DNA of 64,000 nucleotides. It comes from Perkinsus olseni. Its lineage: Eukaryota; Perkinsozoa; Perkinsida; Perkinsidae. The position numbers were made by a program, and so were the translations under genes. The stretch is from assembly GCA_013115135.1 (NCBI GenBank), contig JABANP010000216.1, positions 1 to 64,000 on the forward strand, read 5' to 3'. This document shows, piece after piece, positions 11,094 to 21,594 of this stretch (positions are counted from its first letter, which is position 1; each line of letters begins with the position of its first letter). Below the pieces are notes generated by a model. The model did no database searches, was not told where the DNA came from, and worked only from the letters and a program-made list of their open reading frames with translations.

Positions 11094-12801
11094 TGGTGGA
11101 GAACCCGGGCCTCTTCTCGAGTTCCTCGGACTTGAATCTGTCGACGCTCTCCAGTACTTGACCACCTCCGACTTGGACGACCAGTTTCGCGCGAAATCTG
11201 CTCCCCCTGCGACCAGAGCGACTATGAGCCAACTCTTCCAGACCCACTGCAAGACCTCTTTCGGCAAAGACGAGGCCACTTCCTCGACATCTCGCTCCTC
11301 CACCACCCCCCTCAGTCATGGGCACCCTACAAGCCTACTTATCACCGACGACTGGAGCGTTTCCGGGTCCGACGCCGACCACCGCACCTCGTCCACAAAA
11401 TTCCTCGACGTTGTCCGCTGTATCACTCTCCCCAACAACGCCCCCTACCGCGGCCGTACTGACGATCGAAGTATCACCGCCTTCCTCAACTGCCTCTATC
11501 AAGAAGTTCTTCAAGCTGACCTGAATGAGCGTCAGGCATGGCTTCTTCTTCTGCGGGCCTTCGACGAACCTGCAAAGACCAACCTCCGGCAGGCAGTCCA
11601 GCGCTCCTGTGTCGCCCGAGGACTCTGGATGAAAGACTTTGCGGCCATGGTGCGCGAGGGTGCCGCCTGGGCCGAGCTCGAGTTCCGCGAATCCAACTCG
11701 CACGACAACTTCGACGACAAATTTGATGACTTCAAACAGCGCTTCGGTGAGTCCGTGCACGCCCTGGCTGACCGTCTGTCTCTCCTTAAGTCCGAGGCCG
11801 ACTCCGTGGGTTATACGGTGACTGACTCCCAGTTGCTGCGTGTCTACCGCCGGTCTCTCTACCCTCGCCTCCGCTCACTAGCTTCCACTACCTACTGTAG
11901 CTGCGATACTGTCGATGACTTGGCACACCGCTTGCATCGGCATCTCCGCCAGAATCCCGACTTCGAGAAGAACTCCAAGCAGGCTCGCTCGGCTACCCGT
12001 ACATTACCTACGGGACCATCTGCTGATCTCTCTTCCTCACCTGCCCCACCACCGGCGGTGACGTCCGACCCTTCGTCTAAACCCTCTTCCCGCGGCCCTC
12101 CTCTCGACCCCACTCTTCGTGAGTTCTGCCTTGCCAACAACGTCTGCATGTATTACGTTGCCAATGGTATCTGCCGCCGTGGTGACTGCCCTTACAAGCA
12201 CGAGAAGCCCACTACGACCGCAGCTTCGACCCCAGCTCCGGCTCTTCCTACCACCGGTCCGAGCGCGAAGGCGTGTGTCTCTGGCCCCGCAGGGCTGGCG
12301 GCCACGTCTGGCACTTCGTCCCATACCCTCCGATGTCCTGACTTTGGCTCTCTTCATCTCGAAGTTGACACTGGTTGCACTCACTCTCTCATCACGCACC
12401 AGGCCGCCCTTCATCTCCAACATGCCAACCCGTCCGCGCACCTCCGTCTGGTAGACCCTGTCTCGTTCACCACTGCAAGTCATCGCGATGGCCTCCATGC
12501 TCACTGCATCCTTACCATCGCTCTCACTCTTCTCGACGAGTCCCACAACCCGTACACCGTCTCTTGGTCTCCCTACGTTACCTACTCTCCTCTTGGTGGC
12601 TCAAGTGATGGCCTTCTCGGCCGCGACATCATCTTCTTTAACGCCGACCGCACCCTTGTTGTCCCTACTACATCCGGCCCTACGCTTGCCGCTGCATTCC
12701 TCTGCGATCCAACTGATCTCCCTTGCCCACACCCCTCTCGGTCCTCTCTAGCTGATGCCCCCCGTCTCTCCGCCAAACCTACTTCACCATCTACATGTTG
12801 A
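11086..12801 (+). CDS. gag: LTR-retrotransposon Gag-protease fragment with a CCCH zinc finger
   Basis: This is an open frame of 571 residues. Residues about 100-310 are an acidic, helical Gag-like capsid region (LNERQAWLLLLRAF; DDFKQRFGESVHALADRL). A CCCH finger begins at C354 (CMYYVANGICRRGDCPYKH), where most LTR elements have CCHC knuckles. A retropepsin-type protease follows, with DTG at 428-430 (LEVDTGCTHSLI) and LLGRD at 510-514. Integrase, reverse transcriptase and RNase H should come next but are absent. The frame runs into the second 133-bp repeat and stops within six bases. Gag packages element RNA and the protease cleaves the polyprotein. GC-rich third positions differ sharply from the AT-rich Helitron region to the left. 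This is a truncated, non-autonomous remnant. Confidence 0.8.
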   Translation: MAHGGEPGPLLEFLGLESVDALQYLTTSDLDDQFRAKSAPPATRATMSQLFQTHCKTSFGKDEATSSTSRSSTTPLSHGHPTSLLITDDWSVSGSDADHRTSSTKFLDVVRCITLPNNAPYRGRTDDRSITAFLNCLYQEVLQADLNERQAWLLLLRAFDEPAKTNLRQAVQRSCVARGLWMKDFAAMVREGAAWAELEFRESNSHDNFDDKFDDFKQRFGESVHALADRLSLLKSEADSVGYTVTDSQLLRVYRRSLYPRLRSLASTTYCSCDTVDDLAHRLHRHLRQNPDFEKNSKQARSATRTLPTGPSADLSSSPAPPPAVTSDPSSKPSSRGPPLDPTLREFCLANNVCMYYVANGICRRGDCPYKHEKPTTTAASTPAPALPTTGPSAKACVSGPAGLAATSGTSSHTLRCPDFGSLHLEVDTGCTHSLITHQAALHLQHANPSAHLRLVDPVSFTTASHRDGLHAHCILTIALTLLDESHNPYTVSWSPYVTYSPLGGSSDGLLGRDIIFFNADRTLVVPTTSGPTLAAAFLCDPTDLPCPHPSRSSLADAPRLSAKPTSPSTC

Positions 12802-12928
12802 CCAATCCTTGGTCACTTGCTCTCTTACTCCATTCCCCAACGCACTCGAGCATGGAAACATGGTGGAATTACCTCCTCAGTGATCGCTTACCACGCCTTC
12901 TACCCTGTTGAGCACCAGTAATGGCACA
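12796..12928 (+). repeat. 133-bp direct repeat, copy 2
   Basis: Identical to 10961-11093. It replaces the expected pol region of the retrotransposon. It is too short, and too internal (it carries the gag start), to be a normal LTR. Confidence 0.9.
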
Positions 12929-14522
12929 AGGTCACAACTGCTCTATGTTACCTCTTCCACGAGACCGCTAACTCGCTCTCTATTAGAGCGTACTCGTAAT
13001 CTGCTCGAGCGTTTAGCACTTTAACGATATCTCTCAGGCGTCGTTTTCGTGCAACCCGGCGTGACACGATTTCTGCCTACGACGCGACTGCCTACTCTTT
13101 ATGTGTATCTAACGACCCCCTCTATCTGCTGGTGGCTCTTCCTACGTCTAACTCTGACGACTAGGACAAGGAGGATCCCGTATGAAGACCATCTGATGAT
13201 GAAAGATCTATGAAGTACTCTTCTTTCTATTTTGCTTAGCTAGAGCTCTCGTAGCTCGACTATGTTAGTGAACATTTTGATTCGATGATCTATTTTGTCT
13301 ATCTGATGATTAATTAAGGTCATTCTATGAGTGAAATGATCTATTCATTTGCGGGGTATATGCCGTCCAGGGGCGCCACGAAGTTTTCGCTCGCCGAAGA
13401 TCTAAAACTGTAAGATCTTCGAAACGGTTAGCTTCGCTGAAGCACTCTAAGCTAAGAACTAAGACTTAATTACTAAGTTCGGTTCAGTTCAGACTGAAGT
13501 TCAGTGCCTACCTATCTCATAGCTGAATCTTTAGTTCGTCTATTGATTCTGCTCTATCTCGTTGCAATCTATCTCTCGTTCGCTCCTCGAGTCTACTCTC
13601 TCGGATCGAACCCTAGCCCTCTAGACTATTGCCATCGTATCTAGTTGGTTTCGCATTGTGTTCTGTTGATGCAGTCGTCGGGAATGAATCGATTAGGGAC
13701 GGTCCCGAACTCTCGTGCTTTCTCCTAGGATTATCTAGGATCCCCTTCTACACCATCACATCAAGAACCTTCTACTTTTTCTACAACCGACGATTCCCTT
13801 CCCGTACAAAGTATTTTAGGGGCGCGCGAAAGTGCAGGCCGTGGCCCTATCGGGTTTCCCATCCCTGCCTCCACCCGCAATCCATGGTTTTGACTGTTGC
13901 TTTTATCCGACTATCGCGCGTGGTTCCGTGGGTTTTGGACCTCTCCCGTGGGTTTTGGTGGACCGGTACCGAATATACCGATTTTGGTCCACCCGGGATA
14001 AGCTTTCGGAAAGAACGGTAGCTAAGAATAAATCGTTCGCGGTGTCGGAGCGTTTATACACATGCATGCGTGCCGATCGATAAACAGCGCATATACAATT
14101 GGTCGAGCTTAGGTTGCATAAAAACCAGATTTTATTGACGTAGTGAATTTTTGAGGCTATGGGAGCTACAGGCCACAAATACGTTCCACATGTAGCTGAA
14201 GAGCTCAAGGGATGGCGGGGAGTGTGTGTCGCAAAAAGTAAAAACCTATCGAACGATTATGCGCTGATATGGGAATTTTTCCCTCGGACGCTATTTCTGT
14301 GACGTACCCCAGAAAAATACGCATACACACGAGCGGTTTGACTTCAGTACACCGCAGCAGTGGATCGACCATCAGTGGAATTACCCCGTAAAATAGCGCA
14401 GACTATGATCTACCTGTTCGAAACAAAATTGGAAGGAAAGCTGCCCTGGGCGAAGTGAAATCGAAACCTTGACGCACGATTGCTGCCCTCTTATCATTGT
14501 ATAGATTCTCAGTACCTCCTTT
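12929..14522. other. Non-coding stretch, probable retrotransposon flank and intergenic DNA
   Basis: Only short frames without family resemblance occur. A perfect 9-bp inverted repeat (CGAAGATCT / AGATCTTCG) lies around 13395-13421. The first few hundred bases may be element tail, but no LTR pair was found. Confidence 0.4.
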
Positions 14523-14840
14523 ATGTTCCCTTCTCTACGTGGTTTCCGATCTGTCGTTCATGGTGTACTCGCTTACACGCTGTTCTTAATGCTGGCAGGT
14601 AGCGACGCCCCGCCTACTTATCAGGAACACTACGCGAAGATGTCTGGTGGGGTCGATATATGCGAGGATCCCGTTTACAAACACTACAATACTTGCTGTC
14701 ACGATGATGCTGCTAGTCGCATGTGCTATCATTGTGGGAGGGTGTATAAAAGCTATCCGTACTATGCTGACTGTTGCTACGACGGCCCCAACAAACTCCA
14801 GGGGATGAGGACTTTTTGCGAAGCTGTGTACCGCCGCTAG
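14523..14840 (+). CDS. Small secreted cysteine-rich protein
   Basis: An open frame of 105 residues with an ATG start. Residues about 10-28 (VVHGVLAYTLFLMLAGSDA) form a signal-peptide-like hydrophobic stretch ending in a plausible AXA-type cleavage site. The mature part holds eight cysteines (DIC, NTCC, MCYHC, ADCC, TFC), enough for four disulfides, and many tyrosines. No family is recognised. It lies just upstream of secreted oxidase genes on the same strand, fitting a secreted-protein neighbourhood. It appears intronless. Confidence 0.6.
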   Translation: MFPSLRGFRSVVHGVLAYTLFLMLAGSDAPPTYQEHYAKMSGGVDICEDPVYKHYNTCCHDDAASRMCYHCGRVYKSYPYYADCCYDGPNKLQGMRTFCEAVYRR

Positions 14841-15057
14841 ACCATCCGACCTAAGACAGACTCACCGCTCGATAGCTCACTGTTCATTTGAGACTTCCTC
14901 AGTCTCGTTTTTGCCGTTACTGCACAACATTGTCAGCTGCAGACATACCCCTCTACTTGTGTTGCGTTCCAACAGTAGTGCTCTGGGATCCGGGATATCA
15001 CGTGGTGGACGTGTCGATGGATGCATAGGAACGTTGCTAAGCCCGGCTTTGGCTACA

Positions 15058-15333
15058 CCTTTTCAGCATCTAGTTCAACAGTGGAACCAATTGAAATGCG
15101 AAAAAGTGCTGCGGGCAACGAAATCAAACATCCCATTTGCGAAGTTGAATTTCCCACTGAGGGTACCGCAGTACACCAGCATCACCCCAGCTGCTGTGGT
15201 TAGTCCTGGCAACAACCATGAGGTTGAGCAGGTTATGCAGATTTGTTTTGATTATTATATTCCTGTTGTAGTACGGAGTGACTCTGGCAACTCCTATGCC
15301 GGGCAGAGTACAGTGCAGGATGGCATTGTGTAA
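15058..15333 (+). pseudogene. Truncated FAD-linked oxidase N-terminal fragment
   Basis: The C-terminal half of the 14911-15333 frame (RVPQYTSITPAAVVSP, then NSYAGQSTVQDGIV) matches the same region of the downstream oxidase at 15776-17906 (SSFAGQSTVQDGIV). Similarity ends exactly at GIV, where a 33-bp tandem repeat begins and supplies the TAA stop. The FAD-binding, substrate and BBE portions are missing. This is probably a partial duplicate of the neighbouring gene, broken at the repeat. Confidence 0.65.
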
Positions 15334-15407
15334 TCCAGGGAGTAGACCGGGTTCTCCACCATGTAATCCAGGGAGTAGACCGGGTTCTCCACCATGTAAT
15401 CCAGGGA
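15329..15407 (+). repeat. 33-bp tandem repeat, 2.4 copies
   Basis: Units run 15329-15361 and 15362-15394, with a partial copy at 15395-15407. The unit begins TGTAATCCAGGGAGTAGACC. It sits precisely at the breakpoint of the oxidase fragment. Confidence 0.9.
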
Positions 15408-15775
15408 ACACAATACCTAGATATAGGAGAGGTTAATCTCAATCGATAATCCAATCTCAATTAATCATTCACAGTTGAATGATAGATCACTTAAGCCTAG
15501 CAGTAGACAATATCACAATACATTGCGTGGCGAGCGACAGCCGACACGACAACATCCCCCTCCCCCGCAGCAGGACTCGCAGTCAGCAGCATTAATCAAT
15601 CCTCTTACTCAGAACTCAAGTATCACGCACCTTGCCCACGTACTGAACGTCATGTTTTCACTCATGAATCGGGATTTTATGGTGATTGTACACGGGGACA
15701 GCGACACAGGCATCAGGATCCACATGCAACCCTAACAGCTGTTCTCTGTTATCTGATCACTTCCCACTATCTCGG

Positions 15776-17906
15776 ATGGCTTCTACAACTCTGCACTTCC
15801 TCTTTCTCCAAAATCTGTTTGTGTTCTTCATCGCCGCCGAGGTCTCTCCGGTGTGGGATGAGTATTGCCAGCAGCGTATCGGCCAAAACTCTTACTGTAA
15901 ATCTTATCGTCTCCCGGCACTCCTGCCACGGCAGTGAAGACCTCTGTGGACCTAGTCTTCTGTCTACATCCAGCCCGGGTCATACCACACCTTCACCAAT
16001 TCCTATCACGACTGACCCTGTTGGGATAACCACTACAGCGAGTTCTGCCAGCTTCGATTGGGACGGCTACTGTAGAGAGCAAGTGGATGGCGTATCGTAT
16101 TGTAAGTACTGGTCAGAGCCTCCCGTCTGTCATGGATCCGAGGTCCCATGCAGTGGTCCGGCTGCTCCTACCCCTACCACACCAAACGTAACTCCTGGTA
16201 ATGATCCATACGACTGCTTCAAGACCTTACAATGTGACGCTGACACCGACGGGGCTATTGCTGAGCTAGAGAGTATCTTTGGAACCGCTAACATCCTGAC
16301 TGGGGATAAGATACCCTCAGTGTTCATGCCGCAATACACGGGAGTACAGCCTTTGGCAGCCATCAGACCGCGGAGTGAGGACGATATACTAATCATCATG
16401 GACGTGTGCTTTCGACACCGCGTGGCTGTTGTGGCGAGAAGTCCCGCCGGCAGCTCCTTCGCTGGTCAAAGTACAGTCCAAGACGGCATAGTTATCCTTA
16501 TGAATGAGTTCAATTCTGTTGAGGTCTCGAAAGCCGCAGAAGCTGAAAGCGGTTATGTAGCCGAGATAGGTGCAGGGACGAGGTTGTTGGAGGCCTACAC
16601 GAGGCTGTATGACCACAACCCTCCTCTGAGCATTAATGGTGGGAGCTGTCCTTCCGTGTCGGTATCGGGTCTAGCCCAAGGAGGGGCCTATGGATACTCG
16701 AGCACTATGTGGGGTATGTTGGCTGATCATGTCATGGCTGTCGATATCGTAGTACAAGAACATGGCGGCCCCTTCAACATGGTCCATGCTACTCGGACCA
16801 ACGACCATGCTGATCTGTTGAAGGCCCTCCGTGGCGGTATGGGTGGCAACTATGGTGTCGTTACTAAGTGGTACCTCAGTGCCATCAGGGCAAGTGAGAA
16901 GGTCTACATTTACCGTCATCAGGTTGCGGCCAATAGTAAGTCGAAGGCTGACGTGCTTGCCAAGACCAAGGCTTATCAAAATGTTATGATTAATCAACCG
17001 TCCAGTAATGGCCTTTGGGGTAAAGTGAAGATTCACAGCAACTTCGAGATGCATTATGAAGGGATGTGCCTTTGCGACCCGATCACTTCTGATTGTACTG
17101 ATTGTGATGAGACCATGGACAAGGTGGACTCCGCAGTACAAGCTAATACTTGGATTACTAAACCCTCACAGAAGTTCACCAATGCTGCTTATGGTGCCTG
17201 GTCCTGGGCTGGGTGCACTAAATGGGCCGACCCTGACTGTCCGAGTGATGCCGTCTACCCCGGTACTGGTGTTGACCCTACTTCTGCCATGGACAATTGT
17301 TGGGCTTATGATTGGAGTTTGAATGAAAACTTACCGTGGAAGAGTAATTCTGTTTATGTCCGTGAAAGTGACATGACAGATTCCTTTTGGGATACCATTT
17401 GGGATTTGAGTCATCAGCCGGAGTGTCAGAAAGGCCGCAACATCTGCATCATCACTTTTGAATATTATGGCGGCAAGATGTTGGATGAGCCAACCGACTG
17501 CTCTGGTGCCGGGCCATGTACTTCCTTCATCCATCGTCATCAAGGATGGAATGTTCAAGTCTCCTCTTTGTGGAACAAGGGAGATTCTGCCGGTGAGGAG
17601 ACCTCCACCAATTGGGTTGCTAAAGCTTTTGCTGCAATCGATCAGTTCAGTTCACTTGAGGAAAGCTATCAAAACTACATCAGCAACCAATGGACTGTCG
17701 AACGGTGGAAGGATAAGTTCTTCCCCGGCCAAGACGTCCAACCCGACCATTGGAAGTATCGCTATTTCGGTCCGCTATCGAATGGTGTATATAACCGCCT
17801 GCAGGAGGTGAAGTGCCACTACAACCCGTACAACCTCTTCACTACACCAACCACCGCTGACATTGTAGTCCAACTACCCACTACCTGCACTACTACTTCT
17901 ACATAG
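15776..17906 (+). CDS. Secreted FAD-linked (berberine-bridge-enzyme-like) oxidoreductase, one frameshift near its start
   Basis: An ATG at 15776 opens MASTTLHFLFLQNLFVFF, a signal peptide. It is followed by a Cys motif W(D)xYCxxxxGxxSYCK...CHGS that recurs about 75 residues later (WDGYC..SYCK..CHGSEVPC). Between the first SYCK and its CHGS the frame shifts, near 15900-15920, into the long frame that ends with TAG at 17906. The FAD_binding_4 region spans about 16250-16900 and contains GGSCPSVSVSGLAQGG and RGGMGGNYGVVT. The C-terminal BBE motif NRLQEVKCHYNPYNLF lies near 17790-17840. These enzymes oxidise alcohols, sugars or other substrates with covalently bound flavin. The cysteine of the 6-S-cysteinyl link is present (16647-16649), but the usual histidine is Ser here (RSPAGSSFAG in place of GGHS). 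A thin single-base error could explain the frameshift. Confidence 0.8.
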
Positions 17907-18147
17907 TCAATTGACTATTTTCGTCTTTTTCCCATAGTATTTCTGAGTGTGGCTAGAATATTATTTCTTTTTTTCGTATCGTTATCGTCGAGTTGCTATG
18001 CCACTCCTTCCGTAAATTGTCATCTCGTCGTTCCTTTTTTAATCATCATCCCCGTGAATCGGGCTAGAGAAGTACACTGTATGGTCCCTGGGCTGTTGTG
18101 TTGGTGACATGTATTCCGTTCATCCTATATCGCTCCGATCAGCTGGA
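17907..18147. other. 3' flank of the oxidase gene
   Basis: T-rich, non-coding sequence after the oxidase stop codon. No conserved polyadenylation signal was recognised. Confidence 0.35.
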
Positions 18148-18745
18148 CTATACCATTGAGATGCCTATTTGGAGGCCAAGGCTGCCTATATGGAGGCTAA
18201 GGCTGCCTATACGGAGGATAAGGCTGCCTATACGGAGGGTGGAGGGTAAGGCTGCCTATACGGCGATGGAGGACGAAGAAGTCATTAGACTCGCGGATAA
18301 AGCGGCAGGCTTCGAATAAGGAAACCCTTCCGCAAATTCGTTCTCTCAACTCGCTAATAGGATATCCTCCACCTCCATATCCTCCGTATAGGCAGCCTCA
18401 TCCTCCATATAGGCAGCCTCATCCTCCTCCGTATAGGCAGCCTTACCCTCCGTATAGGCAGCCTTATCCTCCGTATAGGCAGCCTTATCCTCCGTATAGG
18501 CAGCCTTACCCTCCGTATAGGCAGCCTCATCCTCCTCCGTATAGGCAGCCTTTTCCTCCGTATAGGCAGCCTTACCCTCCGTATAGGCAGCCTTTTCCTC
18601 CGTATAGGCAGCCTTATCCTCCGTATAGGCAGCCTTACCCTCCGTATAGGCAGCCTTATCCTCCTGGAGGCGAGAATCACCTATCCTCAGAATAAGTGAT
18701 TCTCGCCTTCGAGGGTTCCTCCATATAGGCATCTCAATGGTATAG
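18148..18745. repeat. Inverted repeat structure with 21-bp tandem arrays in opposite orientations
   Basis: The outer arms 18148-18175 and 18718-18745 are inverted copies matching at 27 of 28 bases. Inside, the left side has four copies of an AAGGCTGCCTATACGGAGG-type unit (18177-18263). The right side has 13 copies of the same unit in reverse (about 18372-18664). A further 12-bp perfect stem lies at 18669-18680 / 18696-18707. Read on the minus strand, the right array keeps an open frame encoding a 7-residue repeat (KAAYTEx). It starts at a non-ATG codon and is probably a consequence of the 21-bp period. Confidence 0.85.
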
Positions 18746-18852
18746 ATGCCTGGTGTTAATGAGACATCTAGAGATTCCAGAGGGCAAAGCTCGGGTGTTG
18801 TGTTCCCAATCAGTCGGCCTGTAACATGCTGTCCCCTCCCGGCACTCTGCAA

Positions 18853-19540
18853 GGCTCCTCGAATCTGTTCCCCTTCGATGTGCTCATTGCCCCTGCGTGA
18901 GAAGCATACCTGAGATCTCGATCATGTCTGCGGCAGCGGTCACTGGTGATTGACAGGAGTTATAGTTCTTCTCTGTCGGCTATACCACTCCATCCCCGGA
19001 AATGCTAGCGCTCAAAATCTTGTGAAATCGACCGAAGCCTTATCTTTGCAGGAGTTGGACCCACTACCATACCCCTACTACTCAAGCGGGAATAGTTTCG
19101 CTAGAAATAGTTTCGAGCGCATCGCTTTGAAACCGATCAGCGCTACTTCATCTTTTCGAGCGTTTACGCTTCCCAGTGAGGGACTTGTGTTATTCAATTT
19201 TTCCGCGCTACCGACAAGCCCTCAGTCCGTCTTCTGTTGACTCATGTTTGGCCAGGCCTCAAGGCCCAGTGAAGAAAATGCTAGGCTGTAATGAGATCAA
19301 GTGCTGCACAGCTTTACTCGTTGTCGTCAGGCGTGAGACGTTCCACAGAATCGCTGCAGAGTGGCGAAAGAAGAACGAGGGTCCTTCTCCTATCTCTCTA
19401 GTATGTCGACGGGGACCGCTGGCCCCCTTCTTGGTTGCACACAAACGTCTACTGTCTTCATGTTGCGGTAGAGCCTAGCGTCTACTTCCAACGCTATTCA
19501 AAGCAATTTCTCCAATGGAGAATCTCCATTTCTCCTCTTT
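18853..19540. other. Intergenic stretch, no gene recognised
   Basis: Short frames only. May contain 5' sequence of the EF-hand gene that follows. Confidence 0.35.
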
Positions 19541-19544
19541 CCCT

Positions 19545-20960
19545 TTGTTATCGTTTTATCCCTCATCGGTTGTTACGCACCCTTGGATGGTCTTATTACG
19601 TCATTATCTCAGTCGAAAGCAACCCGGCTTGCTAAGGACGAGGTCGCGTACTGCAAACGGCTGTATGCTGAGGTCGACCTAGATGCCAAAGGGTGGGTCT
19701 TGCTTCGAGCACGCGTCAACATAAGATACTATCGTAGGAAACTCGGGAGAGGCGAGCTGACCATTGCATTGCGAAAAATGGGACTCGATCGGCGAGTTCC
19801 GGAGTTCGCAGAAGCAGAAGATGGACCAGAGTGGTTTCGAAAATTCTGTCAGCGGGTGGGGCCGGGCATCTTGTGGCAAGTGCACTATCTCGATGCAGTA
19901 GGTGTAGTTGTAGAACATGAGTAGCCTGGGCTCATAGTGAACGAGATAGAACAGAGTTAGGATGCGAAGCTAGGATGAGCACAGACTGTGTTATGTAGAC
20001 AGTGCGCAAGATTCTTGTCTTTTCCCTTCGACTATGGCCGTGTTGTGGTTGATCGATTATGACGGTCCCTTGTAGGCCTTCGACACTTACAGCTGCCGGA
20101 CCGCGGATGGTGAAGAGTTCGTCTCACCGGAAAACTTCGAGAAGCTGTAAACTAACGTCTCTCTCCTCGCCGATCTTAGCCGCGGCACGCCTTGGGACTT
20201 GCTCTATGCGAAAATATCTCTCCTTCCGCAATTTCACAAACGGCTGTCGTTCAGAGTCGACCGACCGCAGATACGAGGCACTCGCTAACCACTGGTCAAA
20301 GCACATGCCCATTGATCGAGAGAAGGCTTCGCGTAAATCGATGAACGCAGTTAGAAACGCGGCCTACGCTGCGAAAGTAGGGATTGATATTATATGCTTC
20401 TTCGCCATTACCAACAGGTTGCCGACGAGACAGCCAAGCAGTTCAGCTTACTGAACCTCGACGAGTCCTCCATGCTAAGAATCTTCCATCTTTACGACTC
20501 GGACAAGTCAGGGTTCCTAGAGGCCAGTAAGTGATCACCGGTGAGCTCCTCTTTATTTATCGCTGATTTTGGCGTCAGGTGAGATTCGCCAAATTGCGCA
20601 AGAAATGAAGATACCTGATTACGGGAGGGATCATTACCGAGGCTTCATCAGACGCAATGCCCGTCATGTGAGTGAAGGCTTCACTGTGAAGCTCTAATTA
20701 TTACTAATCGATGTTAATTAGTAATCAACATCGATTCTGGGATGGAAAATATGCGCTCGACCACCATGCCACGAGGCGGGAGTACAAGGTTGTATCCAGG
20801 ATACATGTTCAGGTCGACGACAACGGCGATGGTCAGATCGAATTCGGGGAGTTCAAGTCTTTACTGCAGAGTCTTGTCACATGCAAAGTTGTGAGTTTCG
20901 CAGCACCCAATAGACTGCCCTACAACTCGTGTGCCTTTCTGTTGCTTCCTCGTTGATGCT
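19545..20960 (+). CDS. Multi-exon EF-hand calcium-binding protein, probably secretory (exon model partial)
   Basis: A hydrophobic signal-like stretch (FLLFPFVIVLSLIGCYAP, frame ending near 19577) precedes YCKRLYAEVDLDAKG. An intron at 19693-19737 splits EF-hand loop 1; joining the flanks gives DLDAKGKLGRGE. A second confirmed intron at 20527-20578 splits another loop; joined, it reads DSDKSGFLEASE, followed by IRQIAQEM. A third clear loop, VDDNGDGQIEFGEF, lies at about 20812-20853. Other exons probably cover AFDTYSCRTADGEEFVSPENF (from 20090) and the 20160-20350 region, but their junctions are not all resolved. The start codon is also unresolved. EF-hands bind Ca2+ through D/N/S at loop positions 1, 3 and 5 and E at 12, which are visible in the joined loops. 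Cellular role unknown. Confidence 0.65.
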
Positions 20961-21070
20961 CGTAGTCGACGCAAGCCGAGAGGGAGTACAAAGCTTATCT
21001 ACCTTCTAAGCTTACTTACCCGATGGGAATCAGCTATGCACGCATACGCAAGACGATCGGCGCATAATGA
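20935..21070 (+). repeat. Dispersed repeat, copy also found twice near 54.1-54.4 kb
   Basis: Sequence beginning near GTTGCTTCCTCGTTGATGCTC and ending near AAGACGATCGGCGCATAA is shared, with divergence, with 54090-54220 and 54245-54375. All copies contain CGACGCAAG/CAACGCA..GCGAGA and an end with GCACGCAT.CGCAAGACGAT or similar. It lies immediately after the last clear EF-hand exon, so it may be intron or 3' flank. Confidence 0.6.
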
Positions 21071-21594
21071 GTAGCACTTCCTCAGGACCGAGCTTATCGG
21101 TTGGTCGTCTTGCAGGAGAAGCCTTCAATATCATCCTCCGACCTGACTTGAGTCGATTATTCAGCTTGTGCTCTTTTTTGTTCCCACTACCACCATTTGT
21201 CATAATCAGTGGTTTTTGTGTTGTGCAGTTGTATTGCCTGGAGCCGTCAGATGGTTGGCGACATGACATGTCGGACATGTGTAGTGACAACGTAGTGGAG
21301 CATCATGAGCCTGACTGATCGGGCTCCAGTAAGCAAAGCACTGAACTTGACACAATAACGTTCGTGTATTATCATCTCTCTGTCCCCTAGACTTTTATCT
21401 TCAGCTATAACTAGACGTTGCCTTAATAGAGAATAGTTATAAGTCTTTGCTCTATCAATATCAGCTATTGTGCTGTATGAAGGGACCTCTCGGCTTGCTC
21501 TCCCTCACCCGGAGTCCACCATCAACTATCGTCACCGCATCATAGAAGTTCTGGTGCAGTTTCTCCTCTCTGGTAGAAGATAATATCGTTAACA
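21071..21594. other. Intergenic stretch
   Basis: No supported gene. Short frames only. Confidence 0.35.

Noticed and set aside
11034..12546. Minus-strand and alternate-frame ORFs over the gag gene
   Set aside because: They are GC-rich shadows of the long gag-protease frame, low in complexity and without domains.
10961..12928. 133-bp repeats as the two LTRs of the element
   Set aside because: The first copy contains the gag start codon and no TG...CA ends, primer-binding site or polypurine tract was seen. They are too short and internal.
18346..18852. Minus-strand ORF encoding a KAAYTEx repeat protein
   Set aside because: It begins at a non-ATG codon, and the plus strand of the left array is equally open. 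A 21-bp period keeps any frame open, so this is better explained as repeat DNA.
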